A DNA stretch of 48,658 bases. Source: Chloroflexota bacterium. Its GTDB lineage: Bacteria > Chloroflexota > Anaerolineae > Aggregatilineales > Ch27. The first letter of the stretch is position 1. Each line of letters starts with the position of its first letter. The stretch covers positions 1 through 48,658 of the forward strand of contig JAIOAT010000022.1 of the NCBI GenBank assembly GCA_019873685.1, given 5' to 3'. The translations under genes were made by a program, and so were the position numbers. The notes below the pieces were generated by a model. That model was not told the origin of the DNA. It saw nothing but the letters and a program-made list of their open reading frames with translations, and ran no database searches. This document shows, one piece after another, positions 16,367 to 24,367 of the stretch.

Positions 16367-16388
16367 GGGCCGGCAGTATCGCCGGCCC
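16367..16388. terminator. Bidirectional hairpin between convergent genes
   Basis: GGGCCGGC (16367-16374) pairs perfectly with GCCGGCCC (16381-16388) around the loop AGTATC. On the minus strand the hairpin is followed by TCCTGTGTTTTAC, on the plus strand by C-rich DNA. Confidence 0.6.
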
Positions 16389-16416
16389 CCCATCCATCAC
16401 ACGTTCTATGGTGAGC

Positions 16417-17475
16417 CTAAGGCGTGCTCAGCACACAGCCATTGCTGCCGTCAAAGGCAGCCTCTTCGCCAGTGGTGACGACCATCGTCACCCGTTCGAG
16501 GGCCAGGCCATTGTTCCTGTCGTACTGCAGCGCAATCGGGAATATCCCCGCGGCAAAGGTGGGCCGCCCCGTCATCATTTGCCCCGCCCCGCTGCGGCTG
16601 ACGGTGAACGTGCCACGGGCGTCCGCTGGAACCAGCCCGATCCACAGGGGAACATTGTTGAAAGCGACGCCCGCGACGCTGGTATGGCTGTTGTGTCGCG
16701 TATAGGCAAAATCGATCTGCTGCACCCAGACGGGTTGCGCGTCGATGCTGGTCAATGTCACCACGGTGGCGCGCTGGTCAACATCCACCGGGGCCGATAG
16801 CGCCAGGTTCGCGCAGTTCAGGACATCACAGGCATCCCCCACACCATCACGATCGGCATCAAACTGCATCGCGTTGGCCGTGATCGGGCAATTGTCGAAC
16901 GCGTCATATACGCCATCGCTGTCGGTGTCTTCGCAGCGATCCCCTGCCGGGCCGCCAAAGGTGTTGGCCTGATCCGGGTTGGGGACGAGCAGGCAATTGT
17001 CCACCGCATTATCCACGCCATCGTTGTCGGAGTCGTCTGCGGATGCTGCCGGATCGCAGACATCGCCAAAGGAGTCGTGATCGGCGTCATACTGATCGGA
17101 GTTGGGAACCGCCGGGCAATTGTCGCTGGCGTCAGGCACGTGATCGCCGTCGTAGTCGCTAAACGGGCCACCGCTGCCCTGTTGCGCATCACCCGCCATG
17201 GCCCCGGCTGCGTCGCCAACCGCATCGCTGGCGAAGCTTCCGCCAGCGTGATTGACAGCCGCAGCGCCGGAATTGCCGCCAGCCGGATTCCCCACCAGCA
17301 CCGTCTGGTGGGGATCGGTCAGGTTCTCCACCACATTGCTGAAGACGTTGCCAACCGCCCGTCCCAGCAGCGAATAGGCCCCGATCATGACCAGCGCCGC
17401 CAGGCCGAGCAGAAGCATGTACTCCACCAGCCCTTGCCCATGCGACGCTCTCCCCAGGCGTCGTATCAGTGCCAT
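16417..17475 (-). CDS. Flp-pilin-like N-terminus fused to thrombospondin type 3 repeats
   Basis: A 352-residue exported protein. Residues 13-40 (GQGLVEYMLLLGLAALVMIG) match the Flp/Fap-type prepilin: a short basic leader, then the Gly-Gln-Gly-Leu-Val-Glu-Tyr motif and hydrophobic helix that normally build the Flp pilus core. A low-complexity Gly/Ala linker (about 60-105) follows. Then come aspartate-rich TSP3 Ca2+-binding repeats (about 106-220) such as DYDGDHVPDASDNCPAVPN and DADRDGVGDACD, and a beta-rich C-terminal domain (about 225-352). Ordinary Flp pilins are about 60 residues. This one carries a large calcium-binding head. No pilus-assembly genes (tad/cpa) lie nearby. A TATAAT (17581-17586) lies about 105 bases upstream. 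Confidence 0.8.
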   Translation of the reverse strand: MALIRRLGRASHGQGLVEYMLLLGLAALVMIGAYSLLGRAVGNVFSNVVENLTDPHQTVLVGNPAGGNSGAAAVNHAGGSFASDAVGDAAGAMAGDAQQGSGGPFSDYDGDHVPDASDNCPAVPNSDQYDADHDSFGDVCDPAASADDSDNDGVDNAVDNCLLVPNPDQANTFGGPAGDRCEDTDSDGVYDAFDNCPITANAMQFDADRDGVGDACDVLNCANLALSAPVDVDQRATVVTLTSIDAQPVWVQQIDFAYTRHNSHTSVAGVAFNNVPLWIGLVPADARGTFTVSRSGAGQMMTGRPTFAAGIFPIALQYDRNNGLALERVTMVVTTGEEAAFDGSNGCVLSTP

Positions 17476-17580
17476 CCTGATAATGCTCCTCCCGAACCGC
17501 AGTTTTGGAATAATGAGATTGCGTTGATAACCGGCTGATCGCTCAGCTGATCCCCATTCAGCACGACCAGACCACCGAGC

Positions 17581-17586
17581 ATTATA
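17581..17586 (-). promoter_or_regulatory. Candidate -10 of pilin-like gene
   Basis: A perfect TATAAT on the minus strand, about 105 bases upstream of the pilin/TSP3 start. A run of seven G precedes it, and no -35 is evident. Confidence 0.4.
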
Positions 17587-17649
17587 GGATGCCCCCCCGG
17601 TTGGCTGTGTGAATCTTTTCTAAATTTTGCGTAAAGACGGCTTCCCTGC

Positions 17650-17877
17650 TTACGGGAAAAGGGGGATGGCGGCGGTTACGCTGCTGGCGCGATCCAGCGA
17701 AGTGGGGGGTACTCCCGCCGGGCGTAAGCCAGCGCCGGACTCGATAGTCAGGGCGTCCGACGCCGGGCTGGCGACTTCCTCGCGCGGGCCGGTCGTTGAC
17801 CAGCCCAGCAGCAAGAGCAGCAGGCTGAGGAGCAACAGCAGAATCGCGATCAGGTTGAGGAAGAAGCGGCTATGCAT
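17650..17877 (-). CDS. Small single-pass membrane protein (75 aa)
   Basis: Translation from ATG 17877 gives 75 residues beginning MHSRFF. An unusually Leu-rich helix (about 8-26: LIAILLLLLSLLLLLLGW) is followed by a 48-residue polar tail rich in Ser, Ala and Pro. AGGAGCC lies ten bases ahead of the ATG. A longer upstream frame lacks a ribosome site and overlaps the divergent patatin promoter region. The helix has few positive residues around it, so topology is unclear. Function is unknown. It precedes the pilin-like gene on the same strand but is separated from it by a promoter. Confidence 0.6.
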   Translation of the reverse strand: MHSRFFLNLIAILLLLLSLLLLLLGWSTTGPREEVASPASDALTIESGAGLRPAGVPPTSLDRASSVTAAIPLFP

Positions 17878-18025
17878 CGGGGCTGGCTCCTGATCATGCG
17901 TCAGCGTGTGACAACAGAAACCCCATGCATGGTGGTTCGTTGCCCGGTTGCGGGCCGTTTGACAGCCGCCGCGATGTCCCGCACAATGCGCGGGTAGAGT
18001 TCGCACTGGCAGAACGGGGGGCACT

Positions 18026-19165
18026 ATGGCAATCCGGACACTCATCCTATCCGGCGGCGGCGGGCGCGGGGCCTTTCACATCGGTGTGCTGGATTACCTC
18101 AGCCAGGCCGATAAGCCGGGCGTCGACGCCGCGCATCAGGGGCCGTGGGAGCCGGAGATCATCGTCGGCACCTCGATCGGCGCGGTCAATGGCGCAGCCA
18201 TCGCCCAGGGCATGACCAGCCAGGAACTGATCGCTCGCTGGCGGGCGCTGGAAGAAGCGCATGTTGAAGGGCTGCCGCCGCTGATGGGGCCGCTGGCCCG
18301 CTGGTTTTCCAACCGGGTCTACCGGCGCATCCTCGACGAGCGCCTGCCTACCGTGCCCGGCGACGTGGCCACCTCCATGCCGCCGCCCGACACCTGGCCG
18401 CTGCTGCCCTTTCTGCCCGCGGCGCTGAGCAAGCGGCTGTTCGGACGCTGGGCTAACCTGCTGGATACCGGCCCGCTGCGCCGGACGCTGGCCGAAGACT
18501 GGGGCATTAGCCAGGAAAAGCTGGCCGCCAGCGATAAAACCCTGCTGATCAGCGCCACCAACGTCCAGACGGGTGAGCTGCGCGTCTTTGCCAACCGCCC
18601 GATCATCAGCCGTAAGACCGGCCAGGCCCGCACCGATACCGAAGTCGGCATCGATGTTGACCGCATCCTGGCCAGCTGCAGCATCCCGCTAATCTATCCC
18701 TGGACGCGCATCGGCAACGACTACTTCTGGGATGGCGCGGTGGTCGCCAATACGCCGCTTGGCCCCGCGCTGGACGCCGCGGCCAGCCAGTACGACCTGG
18801 AAGAGCCGATGGAAGCGGTCGTCGTGCTGATGACCCCCTGGTGGGAAAGCGGGCAAATCCCGCCTTCGCGCCAGGCGCTGCCCCGCGACTTCGGCCAGGC
18901 GATCACCTGGACGCTGGACTGGGCGCTGCTGGCTTCCTTCCGCGCTCATTTGCAGCTCCTGCGCTCCTTCAATGCCCAGATCGCCCTGGACGAGGCGGCG
19001 GGCGTCCCGCGCCGCTACCGCCGCATTGACGTGATCATCGCCGCGCCGGAGGAATTCCTGCCGGTGGAACGGATCATTGACTATGACGAAGACGCCAGCA
19101 GCGCATTGATCGCGCTGGGACGGGCCGCGGCTCAGGCCGCCTTCCAGAAGACCTTCCCGGCGTAG
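18026..19165 (+). CDS. Patatin-like phospholipase
   Basis: A 379-residue serine lipid acyl hydrolase with a Ser-Asp dyad. The oxyanion motif GGGGRG covers residues 10-15, nucleophile Ser50 lies in GTSIG (48-52), and Asp236 in DGA (236-238). The dyad is complete, so activity is expected. There is no signal peptide or N-terminal membrane helix. A long insert (about 80-170, PPLMGPLARWF to LPAALSKRLFG) may form a lid or membrane-contact part. The family releases fatty acids from phospholipids or other acyl esters. It is divergent from the small membrane protein and convergent with the lipoprotein gene. Confidence 0.88.
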   Translation: MAIRTLILSGGGGRGAFHIGVLDYLSQADKPGVDAAHQGPWEPEIIVGTSIGAVNGAAIAQGMTSQELIARWRALEEAHVEGLPPLMGPLARWFSNRVYRRILDERLPTVPGDVATSMPPPDTWPLLPFLPAALSKRLFGRWANLLDTGPLRRTLAEDWGISQEKLAASDKTLLISATNVQTGELRVFANRPIISRKTGQARTDTEVGIDVDRILASCSIPLIYPWTRIGNDYFWDGAVVANTPLGPALDAAASQYDLEEPMEAVVVLMTPWWESGQIPPSRQALPRDFGQAITWTLDWALLASFRAHLQLLRSFNAQIALDEAAGVPRRYRRIDVIIAAPEEFLPVERIIDYDEDASSALIALGRAAAQAAFQKTFPA

Positions 19166-19204
19166 AAGTCGAACCCTTCACCGCCCGGGGAGGCGCGCCC
19201 CGCC

Positions 19205-20119
19205 CTAGCCCGGCGGCGTGACCGACGGCTCGATCCCGACCAGCAGCGTGATCGTCCCCATCGAAGCCTGACCGTTGCCGTCCGTGACCACGAAGGTGAA
19301 GCTATCGATGCCGCTGAAGCCCGGCTGCGGAATATAGACGCGCATCGGCCCCGCGCCGTCCAGCGCCCCGTAGCGCGGCTCGCTCACCCGGTCGATCACA
19401 TAGGGCGGCAGGCCGCCTTCCCAGGTCAGGAAGACCGTCGTCGGCGTATCCGGCTGGACAACAATCGTCTGGCTGGCGGCGCGAACGCTCAGGGCAGCTC
19501 CGTACGGCGGGGTGGGCGTCACCGTGGGCGAAAGGCCGTAGCGGTTAGTGGGCAACGGCGTCGGGTTAGGGCAGTCAAGCACCTCCAGCGTCCGGTCTTC
19601 GGAGAGGGTTTGCTCCCCGCCACGCAGCACAACCACGCGGTAGAGGATCGTCCCGGCCCGCGTATACGGTCCCAGCGTCGCACCATATTCCGCCAGCCCC
19701 AGCGGCTGCATCGGCACACCGGGGCGGCTGGTGGGCCGGTCGATGTAGTACGACTGCAGCAATACCTGGGCTTCTGCCGGGGCGCTCAGCACGGCGCGGA
19801 CCTGAGCCAGCTGCGGCTGGCAGCCGGGATGCAGGCCGGTCACCAGCTGATCCGGGGCATGGCTGATGCTGACCACGCTAACCAGTGTCGGGCGCGGCGT
19901 CGGGGAGAGCGTCGGCGTGGCCGTCGGGAACGTCGCGGTGGGCAACACCGGCGGCGGGGTGGGCGTTGCCAGCGGGGCGACCGTCACTACCGCGGTCGGC
20001 GTCACGCTGGGCAGCACCAGCAGGGTCGGGACGACAATCGGCGGGCGGCCCTGGCAGGCGCTGAGGACCAGCCCGGCAACCAGCAGCAGGAGCGCAGCAC
20101 ACGCGATCTTACGGTTCAT
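19205..20119 (-). CDS. Lipoprotein with Thr/Pro linker and Ig-like C-terminal domain
   Basis: A 304-residue lipoprotein. The signal peptide ends in lipobox LSAC (Cys22). A Pro/Thr-rich spacer (about 28-80) leads to a middle domain with paired Cys and Tyr (HPGCQPQLAQVRAVL). A C-terminal beta-sandwich (about 215-295) with YIPQPGFSGIDSFTFVVTDG is typical of cadherin-like or bacterial Ig-like tandem repeats. It is probably displayed on the outer face of the membrane. Its ATG overlaps the TGA of the upstream MerR-like regulator (ATGA, 20116-20119). The pair is therefore co-translated, an unusual link between a regulator and a surface protein. Confidence 0.8.
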   Translation of the reverse strand: MNRKIACAALLLLVAGLVLSACQGRPPIVVPTLLVLPSVTPTAVVTVAPLATPTPPPVLPTATFPTATPTLSPTPRPTLVSVVSISHAPDQLVTGLHPGCQPQLAQVRAVLSAPAEAQVLLQSYYIDRPTSRPGVPMQPLGLAEYGATLGPYTRAGTILYRVVVLRGGEQTLSEDRTLEVLDCPNPTPLPTNRYGLSPTVTPTPPYGAALSVRAASQTIVVQPDTPTTVFLTWEGGLPPYVIDRVSEPRYGALDGAGPMRVYIPQPGFSGIDSFTFVVTDGNGQASMGTITLLVGIEPSVTPPG

Positions 20120-20766
20120 CGGCCTTCTCCGGAGGGGTGCACCCGGTCATACATCTGGGCGATGCCAAGCAGCAAAGCGTTGGTAAAACCACGCACCTGG
20201 CGCAGCAGAGCCAGCCATTCGGTCGGGGGCCGCGCTGTGATGACTTCCACAATATTGAGCGCCGCTTCATGGAGGAAATCGCTGAAGATGGTGAAGCCCT
20301 CCATCGCCTGGCTGAAGGTCAGGCCCTGCCCGATCAAGAAACGGGCGTATTCCTCACCCAGGCGGCGGACGCTGGCCTCGCGCTCCTCCCCCTCAGCGCT
20401 GTCGACCAGATACCCTTGCAGCGCTTCCAGCATGGCCCGCCCCCGCTGAGCCATCGACTGCCGAGCGACATCATCCATCCCGGTGTACCATGCCATCGCC
20501 TGCATCGATCCCTCGCTGATGTGCAGGCGCGTCCGGCCCAGGGCACTCTGGATGAGCATCTGAATCTCAGCGGGCGGCGGAGCCTGGCGCGTTTCCAGCC
20601 ACTGCAACAGATCCGCCCGACGGAAGCGGCGGTGGCCGCCCGGTGTGCGGCGCGCAGGCAGATCGCCCCGATCGGCCCAGTTACGGATGGTGGCCGGATG
20701 CACCCCCAGGAGTTCGGCGGCCTCCCGCAGGCTAACCCAGTCCGAGGAGACAGTCTGTCTGGACAT
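20116..20766 (-). CDS. MerR/excisionase-type DNA-binding regulator with helical C-terminus
   Basis: A 216-residue regulator. The N-terminus (about 9-58) is a MerR-like winged helix-turn-helix. Recognition parts are VSLREAAELLGVHPATIRNW and the wing TPGGHRRFRRADLLQWLE, which is the BldC/excisionase signature. Residues 70-210 are an all-helical domain without the Cys residues of metal-sensing MerRs and without a coiled-coil dimerisation helix, so the signal is unknown. GAGAGGAA lies upstream of the ATG. The leader contains an interrupted palindrome (20794-20826). It is coupled by ATGA overlap to the lipoprotein and divergent from pitA. Confidence 0.82.
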   Translation of the reverse strand: MSRQTVSSDWVSLREAAELLGVHPATIRNWADRGDLPARRTPGGHRRFRRADLLQWLETRQAPPPAEIQMLIQSALGRTRLHISEGSMQAMAWYTGMDDVARQSMAQRGRAMLEALQGYLVDSAEGEEREASVRRLGEEYARFLIGQGLTFSQAMEGFTIFSDFLHEAALNIVEVITARPPTEWLALLRQVRGFTNALLLGIAQMYDRVHPSGEGR

Positions 20767-20793
20767 AAGCGGATGTGTGTTCCTCTCTTCTGC

Positions 20794-20826
20794 GCCCGGT
20801 GTGCAGGCTGTTGCTGCCTGCCGGGC
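20794..20826. repeat. Inverted repeat in regulator leader
   Basis: GCCCGG (20794-20799) pairs with CCGGGC (20821-20826), and an inner CAGGC pairs with GCCTG around a 7-base loop, with a 4-base bulge on one side. It lies 30 bases before the MerR-like start. It may be a leader hairpin or an autoregulatory operator. Confidence 0.35.
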
Positions 20827-20979
20827 GTCGGAAATCTCACAGATTTTTGAAGGTTTTCGGAGGTAATTGTAGGCTTGAAACCGGTAATGGGCAAGCAGGC
20901 AAAGGATGCCGCCAGCGGATATCTGGCAGGCAGACCTCCGGAAGAAGCGACGACCGATTTCTTAAGACTATGTGATATA

Positions 20980-20998
20980 TTTAACAGTGTTTTAAAAT
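20980..20998 (+). promoter_or_regulatory. Pho-box-like direct repeat before pitA
   Basis: TTTAACAG, a 3-base spacer and TTTAAAAT form two half-sites at an 11-base period. The second overlaps the -35 position of the extended -10 at 21010-21018. This matches the geometry of PhoB/PhoP-type sites. A similar pair lies before the DUF47 gene at 22127-22145. Confidence 0.45.
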
Positions 20999-21009
20999 TT
21001 GGCACTTTC

Positions 21010-21018
21010 TGCTATACT
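21010..21018 (+). promoter_or_regulatory. Extended -10 promoter of pitA
   Basis: TGCTATACT lies 47 bases before the pitA ATG. There is no separate -35. The Pho-box-like repeat occupies that position, as at activator-dependent promoters. Confidence 0.55.
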
Positions 21019-21064
21019 GCTGCGCCAGGCCCGCGCCACTGACGAAAGGATAGAAGAGCGCCCT

Positions 21065-22048
21065 ATGCCCCCGGAAGTGCTGGTGTTGATCGCTATTGCC
21101 CTGCTGTTCGACTTCTGGAACGGCCTGATGGATTCGGCCAATGTGGTCGCTACGGTGATCTCCTCACGGGCGCTGGGGCCGCGTCTGTCACTGCTGCTGG
21201 CGGCTACCGCCAACGCCGCCGGGCCGTTCATCTTCGGAACGGCTGTCGCCCGCACGGTCGGCAGTGAAGTCATCGCCGAAAACGCCATGACCATCCCGGT
21301 GGTGATCGCGGCGCTGATCGGGGCGATCCTGTGGAACATCATCACTTTCACACTGGGCATCCCTTCCAGTTCCTCCCACGCCCTGATCGGCGGGATGGTT
21401 GGCGCGGTGTGGGCTGGCTATGGATTCGACGCCGTGCGCGTGGACGGGCTGACCAAGGTGCTCGTAGCCCTGTTCGTTTCCCCGCCGCTGGGGATGATGG
21501 CCGGGTACCTCATGGTGCGGCTGTTGCGCTTCCTGGCGTCGTGGTCGTCTCCGCGGGTGAATGTCACCTTCCAGCGCGGGCAAATCCTGACTTCAGTCGC
21601 CCTGGCCCTGGCGCACGGCACGAATGACGCCCAGAAAACGATGGGCATCATCACGCTGGGATTGCTGGCCGGGGGCGTGATCGACCGCTTTGAAGTGCCC
21701 GCCTGGGTGATCGGCATCAGCGCGGGGGCGATCTCGCTGGGCACGCTGCTGGGCGGCTGGCGGGTGATCCGCACGCTGGGACACCGCTTCTACAAGATTC
21801 GCCCCATTCACGGCCTGGGTGCACAGTCGGCCTCCGCCGGGGTGATCATCGGGGCGTCGCTGCTGGGCGGCCCGGTCAGCACGACCCAGGTGGTCAGCTC
21901 GTCGATCGTCGGCGCGGGCGCGGCGCAGCGCGCCCGGATGGTGCGCTGGAATGTCTTTGGCAACATCCTGGTCGCCTGGGTGCTGACCATCCCGCTGGCG
22001 GGGCTGGTCGGGGCGCTGGTCTATAGCCTGCTGCAATGGCTGGGATGA
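21065..22048 (+). CDS. pitA: Low-affinity inorganic phosphate transporter PiT
   Basis: A 327-residue integral membrane protein of the PiT family, which moves metal-phosphate or phosphate with protons. The two inverted family repeats are clear: DFWNGLMDSANVVATVISS near residue 17, and AHGTNDAQKTMGII near residue 180, with the GTND core. The start is ATG 21065. The upstream codons back to 20999 would lie inside the promoter. Bacterial Pit proteins vary from about 330 to 500 residues, and this is the short form. The DUF47 partner follows 208 bases later, a pairing known to control PiT transport. Confidence 0.92.
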   Translation: MPPEVLVLIAIALLFDFWNGLMDSANVVATVISSRALGPRLSLLLAATANAAGPFIFGTAVARTVGSEVIAENAMTIPVVIAALIGAILWNIITFTLGIPSSSSHALIGGMVGAVWAGYGFDAVRVDGLTKVLVALFVSPPLGMMAGYLMVRLLRFLASWSSPRVNVTFQRGQILTSVALALAHGTNDAQKTMGIITLGLLAGGVIDRFEVPAWVIGISAGAISLGTLLGGWRVIRTLGHRFYKIRPIHGLGAQSASAGVIIGASLLGGPVSTTQVVSSSIVGAGAAQRARMVRWNVFGNILVAWVLTIPLAGLVGALVYSLLQWLG

Positions 22049-22126
22049 GGCGCGGCGGGCGTGAGCAGACCTGAGGCATCTGGCAGTTGAATTTCGCGGC
22101 CTAATGTGTTAAAAAAGAAGTAGAGA

Positions 22127-22145
22127 TTTAACGCAATCTTAAACT
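22127..22145 (+). promoter_or_regulatory. Pho-box-like direct repeat before DUF47 gene
   Basis: TTTAACGC, a 3-base spacer and CTTAAACT repeat the TTAA core at an 11-base period. The second half closely resembles the CTTAACCT half-site known from cyanobacterial Pho boxes. No good -10 follows at the expected distance. Confidence 0.4.
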
Positions 22146-22255
22146 TGCGGGTGATTTCGGCAGCAGCCCGACGCCGTGCCCCGCCGTTTTTATCTACGGA
22201 GCCATTCCATAGCCAGCACGCCAGCAGGACGTTTACCGGAAGGAGCAACCAGGGT

Positions 22256-22909
22256 ATGAACTCCCCCATCGACAGGGTCAAAGAACGCATCCGGGCAGTG
22301 CTGCCACAACGCCAGAACCATTTCCTGCTGCGCCTGACGGAGCAATCGGCCCTTCTGGTGCAGGGTGGCGAGGCGCTGGTGACCTACATGCGCAAGCCCA
22401 GTAACCGCAACGCTCAGGCTCTGCGGGCCATCGAGAAGCAGGCGGACGAAGTGCGGCGCATTCTGATCGACGAGTTAAACCGCACCTTTGTCACCCCGAT
22501 CGACCGCGAGGATATCTTCCTGCTTTCCCGCGCTCTGGATGATGTACTGGACTACATGTACTCGGTCGTCAATGAGATGGACATCCTGGAGGTGCGGCCC
22601 AACGACTACCTGTTGGAGATGGCCCAGCTGCTCAACGACGCCGCCGCCGAACTGAACCTGGCCATGCAGCGGCTGGAGCATCACCCCGGCGTGGCGGAAG
22701 ATCACGCCGTGCGGGCCAAGCAGATCGACAACCGGATGGAGACGCTGTACGCTACAGCCCTGGCCGATCTCTTCCAGGGGCCGCAGGACCTGGGGCATGT
22801 GGTGCGGATGCTCAAGCTGCGCGAGATCTACCGCCATATGCTGCATGCCGTCGGCAGCAGCGACACCGCCGCCAACATCATCAGCGATATCGTGGTCAAA
22901 TTCTTCTAG
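22256..22909 (+). CDS. DUF47 (PhoU-like) partner of PiT transporter
   Basis: A 217-residue all-helical PhoU-domain protein of the DUF47/YkaA group, which pairs with PiT phosphate transporters and regulates or gates them. Acidic, metal-binding helices appear as EKQADEVRRILIDEL and PIDREDIFLLSRALDDVLDY. The latter is the family's most conserved stretch, with its R-E-D motif. The start at ATG 22256 has AGGG five bases ahead. It is separated from pitA by its own candidate Pho box, so it may be transcribed both with pitA and alone. A strong terminator follows. Confidence 0.9.
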   Translation: MNSPIDRVKERIRAVLPQRQNHFLLRLTEQSALLVQGGEALVTYMRKPSNRNAQALRAIEKQADEVRRILIDELNRTFVTPIDREDIFLLSRALDDVLDYMYSVVNEMDILEVRPNDYLLEMAQLLNDAAAELNLAMQRLEHHPGVAEDHAVRAKQIDNRMETLYATALADLFQGPQDLGHVVRMLKLREIYRHMLHAVGSSDTAANIISDIVVKFF

Positions 22910-22942
22910 GCGCCTTCTGACTCTCAATGCCCTGTTGCATCC

Positions 22943-22970
22943 GCCGCCCGCGCCACGGGCGGCGTTTTAT
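22943..22970 (+). terminator. Intrinsic terminator after DUF47 gene
   Basis: GCCGCCCG (22943-22950) pairs with CGGGCGGC (22956-22963) around a 5-base loop and is followed by GTTTTAT. Confidence 0.75.
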
Positions 22971-23089
22971 CCAGCGGCAAAACGGCTTATGATGGAAAGT
23001 GCAGGCATCCCATAACCTGAGCAGTCTGGCCGATCGGTTGCCTGCCCCACATCATGCGTAACGGTAGCCGGGGAGGAGGGCCACCGCCG

Positions 23090-23827
23090 ATGACCGCTAA
23101 CTCCGACCGTTTTCTCAGCGCGTTTGGCAGCATCGAGCACTACCTGCGAACCCTGACCGGGGAGCCAAAACGCACCCGCTTCTATACGCTGGTGGACAAG
23201 GCTGCCGAGACCAACGCAGCGGTGCGCCGCTACGCCGACGACCTCAAGGAATTCGCCGACCTGCGCAACGCCATCATCCACGAGCGCACCGATGAGCATG
23301 TCATCGCCGAGCCGAATGATATGGCCGTCCGGCAGATCGAGCACATCCAGCACCTGCTGGAACACCCGCCGCGAGTCATCCCGGTCTTTCAGAAACCCGT
23401 GTTGAGCATGCAGGCTGTCGATCCTATCGCCGCCGCTGCCTACGCCATGCTGACCCACAACTACTCGCAGTTGCCCATCTATGACGGGCCGGACTTCAGC
23501 GGCCTGCTGACCACGGAGAGCATCGCCCGCTGGCTGGGGCGTTGCGCCCCGCAGAGCCTGGTCAACCTGGAAGCAGTCACCATTGCCGAAGTGCTGGCCT
23601 GCCATTGCGCACAGGCTGGCCGCAACTATCGCTTCTTCAGCCGGGAGGATACCGTCTTTACTGCGCTGGAAGCCTTCCAGTCCTGCGAGCAATGCGGCCA
23701 GCGGCTGGACGCCATCCTGATCACGGAGCACGGTGGTGAAGCGGAAAGCCTGCTGGGCATCATCACCATCTGGGATGTGCCGCGCATCTACGAAACGATG
23801 GAGGAACGGATCGGGGCGGAAGTCTAG
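23090..23827 (+). CDS. HEPN-like domain fused to a CBS pair
   Basis: A 245-residue protein. The N-terminal helical part (about 1-90) has DLRNAIIHERTDEHVIAEP, with Arg59-x4-His64. This is the RNxxxH motif of HEPN domains, which in many cases are RNases or nucleotidyltransferase partners. The rest (about 95-245) carries two CBS-type motifs, with YSQLPIYDGPDFSGLLTTESIARWL and AILITEHGG..SLLGIITIWDV. The start is ATG 23090, with GGGGAGGAGGG ten bases ahead; ATG 23054 lacks one. It may cut or bind RNA under nucleotide control, or the HEPN part may be structural. It lies between the phosphate genes and tRNA-Arg. Confidence 0.72.
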   Translation: MTANSDRFLSAFGSIEHYLRTLTGEPKRTRFYTLVDKAAETNAAVRRYADDLKEFADLRNAIIHERTDEHVIAEPNDMAVRQIEHIQHLLEHPPRVIPVFQKPVLSMQAVDPIAAAAYAMLTHNYSQLPIYDGPDFSGLLTTESIARWLGRCAPQSLVNLEAVTIAEVLACHCAQAGRNYRFFSREDTVFTALEAFQSCEQCGQRLDAILITEHGGEAESLLGIITIWDVPRIYETMEERIGAEV

Positions 23828-23855
23828 CGGCAGCAGCAGGGGGGCGAATCAAAAG

Positions 23856-23929
23856 TGCCCCCGGACGGATTTGAACCGCCGACGCCAGGTTTAGGAAACC
23901 TGCGCTCTATCCTCTGAGCTACGGGGGCA
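23856..23929 (-). tRNA. tRNA-Arg (anticodon CCT)
   Basis: Reading the minus strand, 7-bp acceptor arms (TGCCCCC/GGGGGCA), a D arm, the anticodon stem CAGGT/ACCTG with loop TTCCTAA (anticodon CCT, reads AGG), and the T arm with TTCAAAT all fold as a 74-base tRNA. CCA is not encoded. A weak TGTCAGAAT extended -10 lies at 23964-23972. Confidence 0.95.
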
Positions 23930-23939
23930 GGGCTGGCCC

Positions 23940-24367
23940 GACGGGGCCGCCGGGCGCCCTGAGATTCTGACAGACGTTCCCCCCGCCGTCAAGACCGCGC
24001 CTGCCCGGCATGGGGACTCGCCCTGCCGGTCAAAGGCTACAAAGCGATTCTGGCGGTTTGCCGTAGCCATGCAGGCCACGCCTGTGGTATGGATTAGAGC
24101 AAATCGGCTATTTTTCGCAGGAATTTGTCAGGTAAAGCTTGGCAATTTGCGCCGGGGTGGGTACTATACGTGTTGCCGTGCGTGACGGGTATCAGCATCG
24201 CCCTGTCGCCACATCTCCCGGTGCACCGGGTGGGGGTTCCTGTGCCCGGCGGCCAGCCCAGAAGGTCAAAAACTGCTAAGCAAAGACTTGGCAGATTTTT
24301 TGTCTTTCAATTAAAATACCCGGTCAACGCCGGAGTATCGCACTTATGGATATAAGGAGAGCCGCAC
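23940..24367. other. Intergenic region upstream of peptide transporter operon
   Basis: No credible gene lies in these 428 bases. The only fair-sized open frame (24125-24355) has no ribosome site and an implausible composition. The region holds the tRNA promoter on the left and the operon promoter and ribosome site on the right. Confidence 0.55.
24288..24317 (+). promoter_or_regulatory. Promoter of oligopeptide transporter operon
   Basis: TTGGCA (24288-24293), an 18-base T-rich spacer and TAAAAT (24312-24317) form a sigma-70-type promoter about 50 bases before the TTG start of the first ATPase gene. Confidence 0.55.

Noticed and set aside
24125-24355. 76-codon frame before the peptide transporter operon
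   Set aside because: It has no ribosome site, runs through the operon promoter and shows no family motif.
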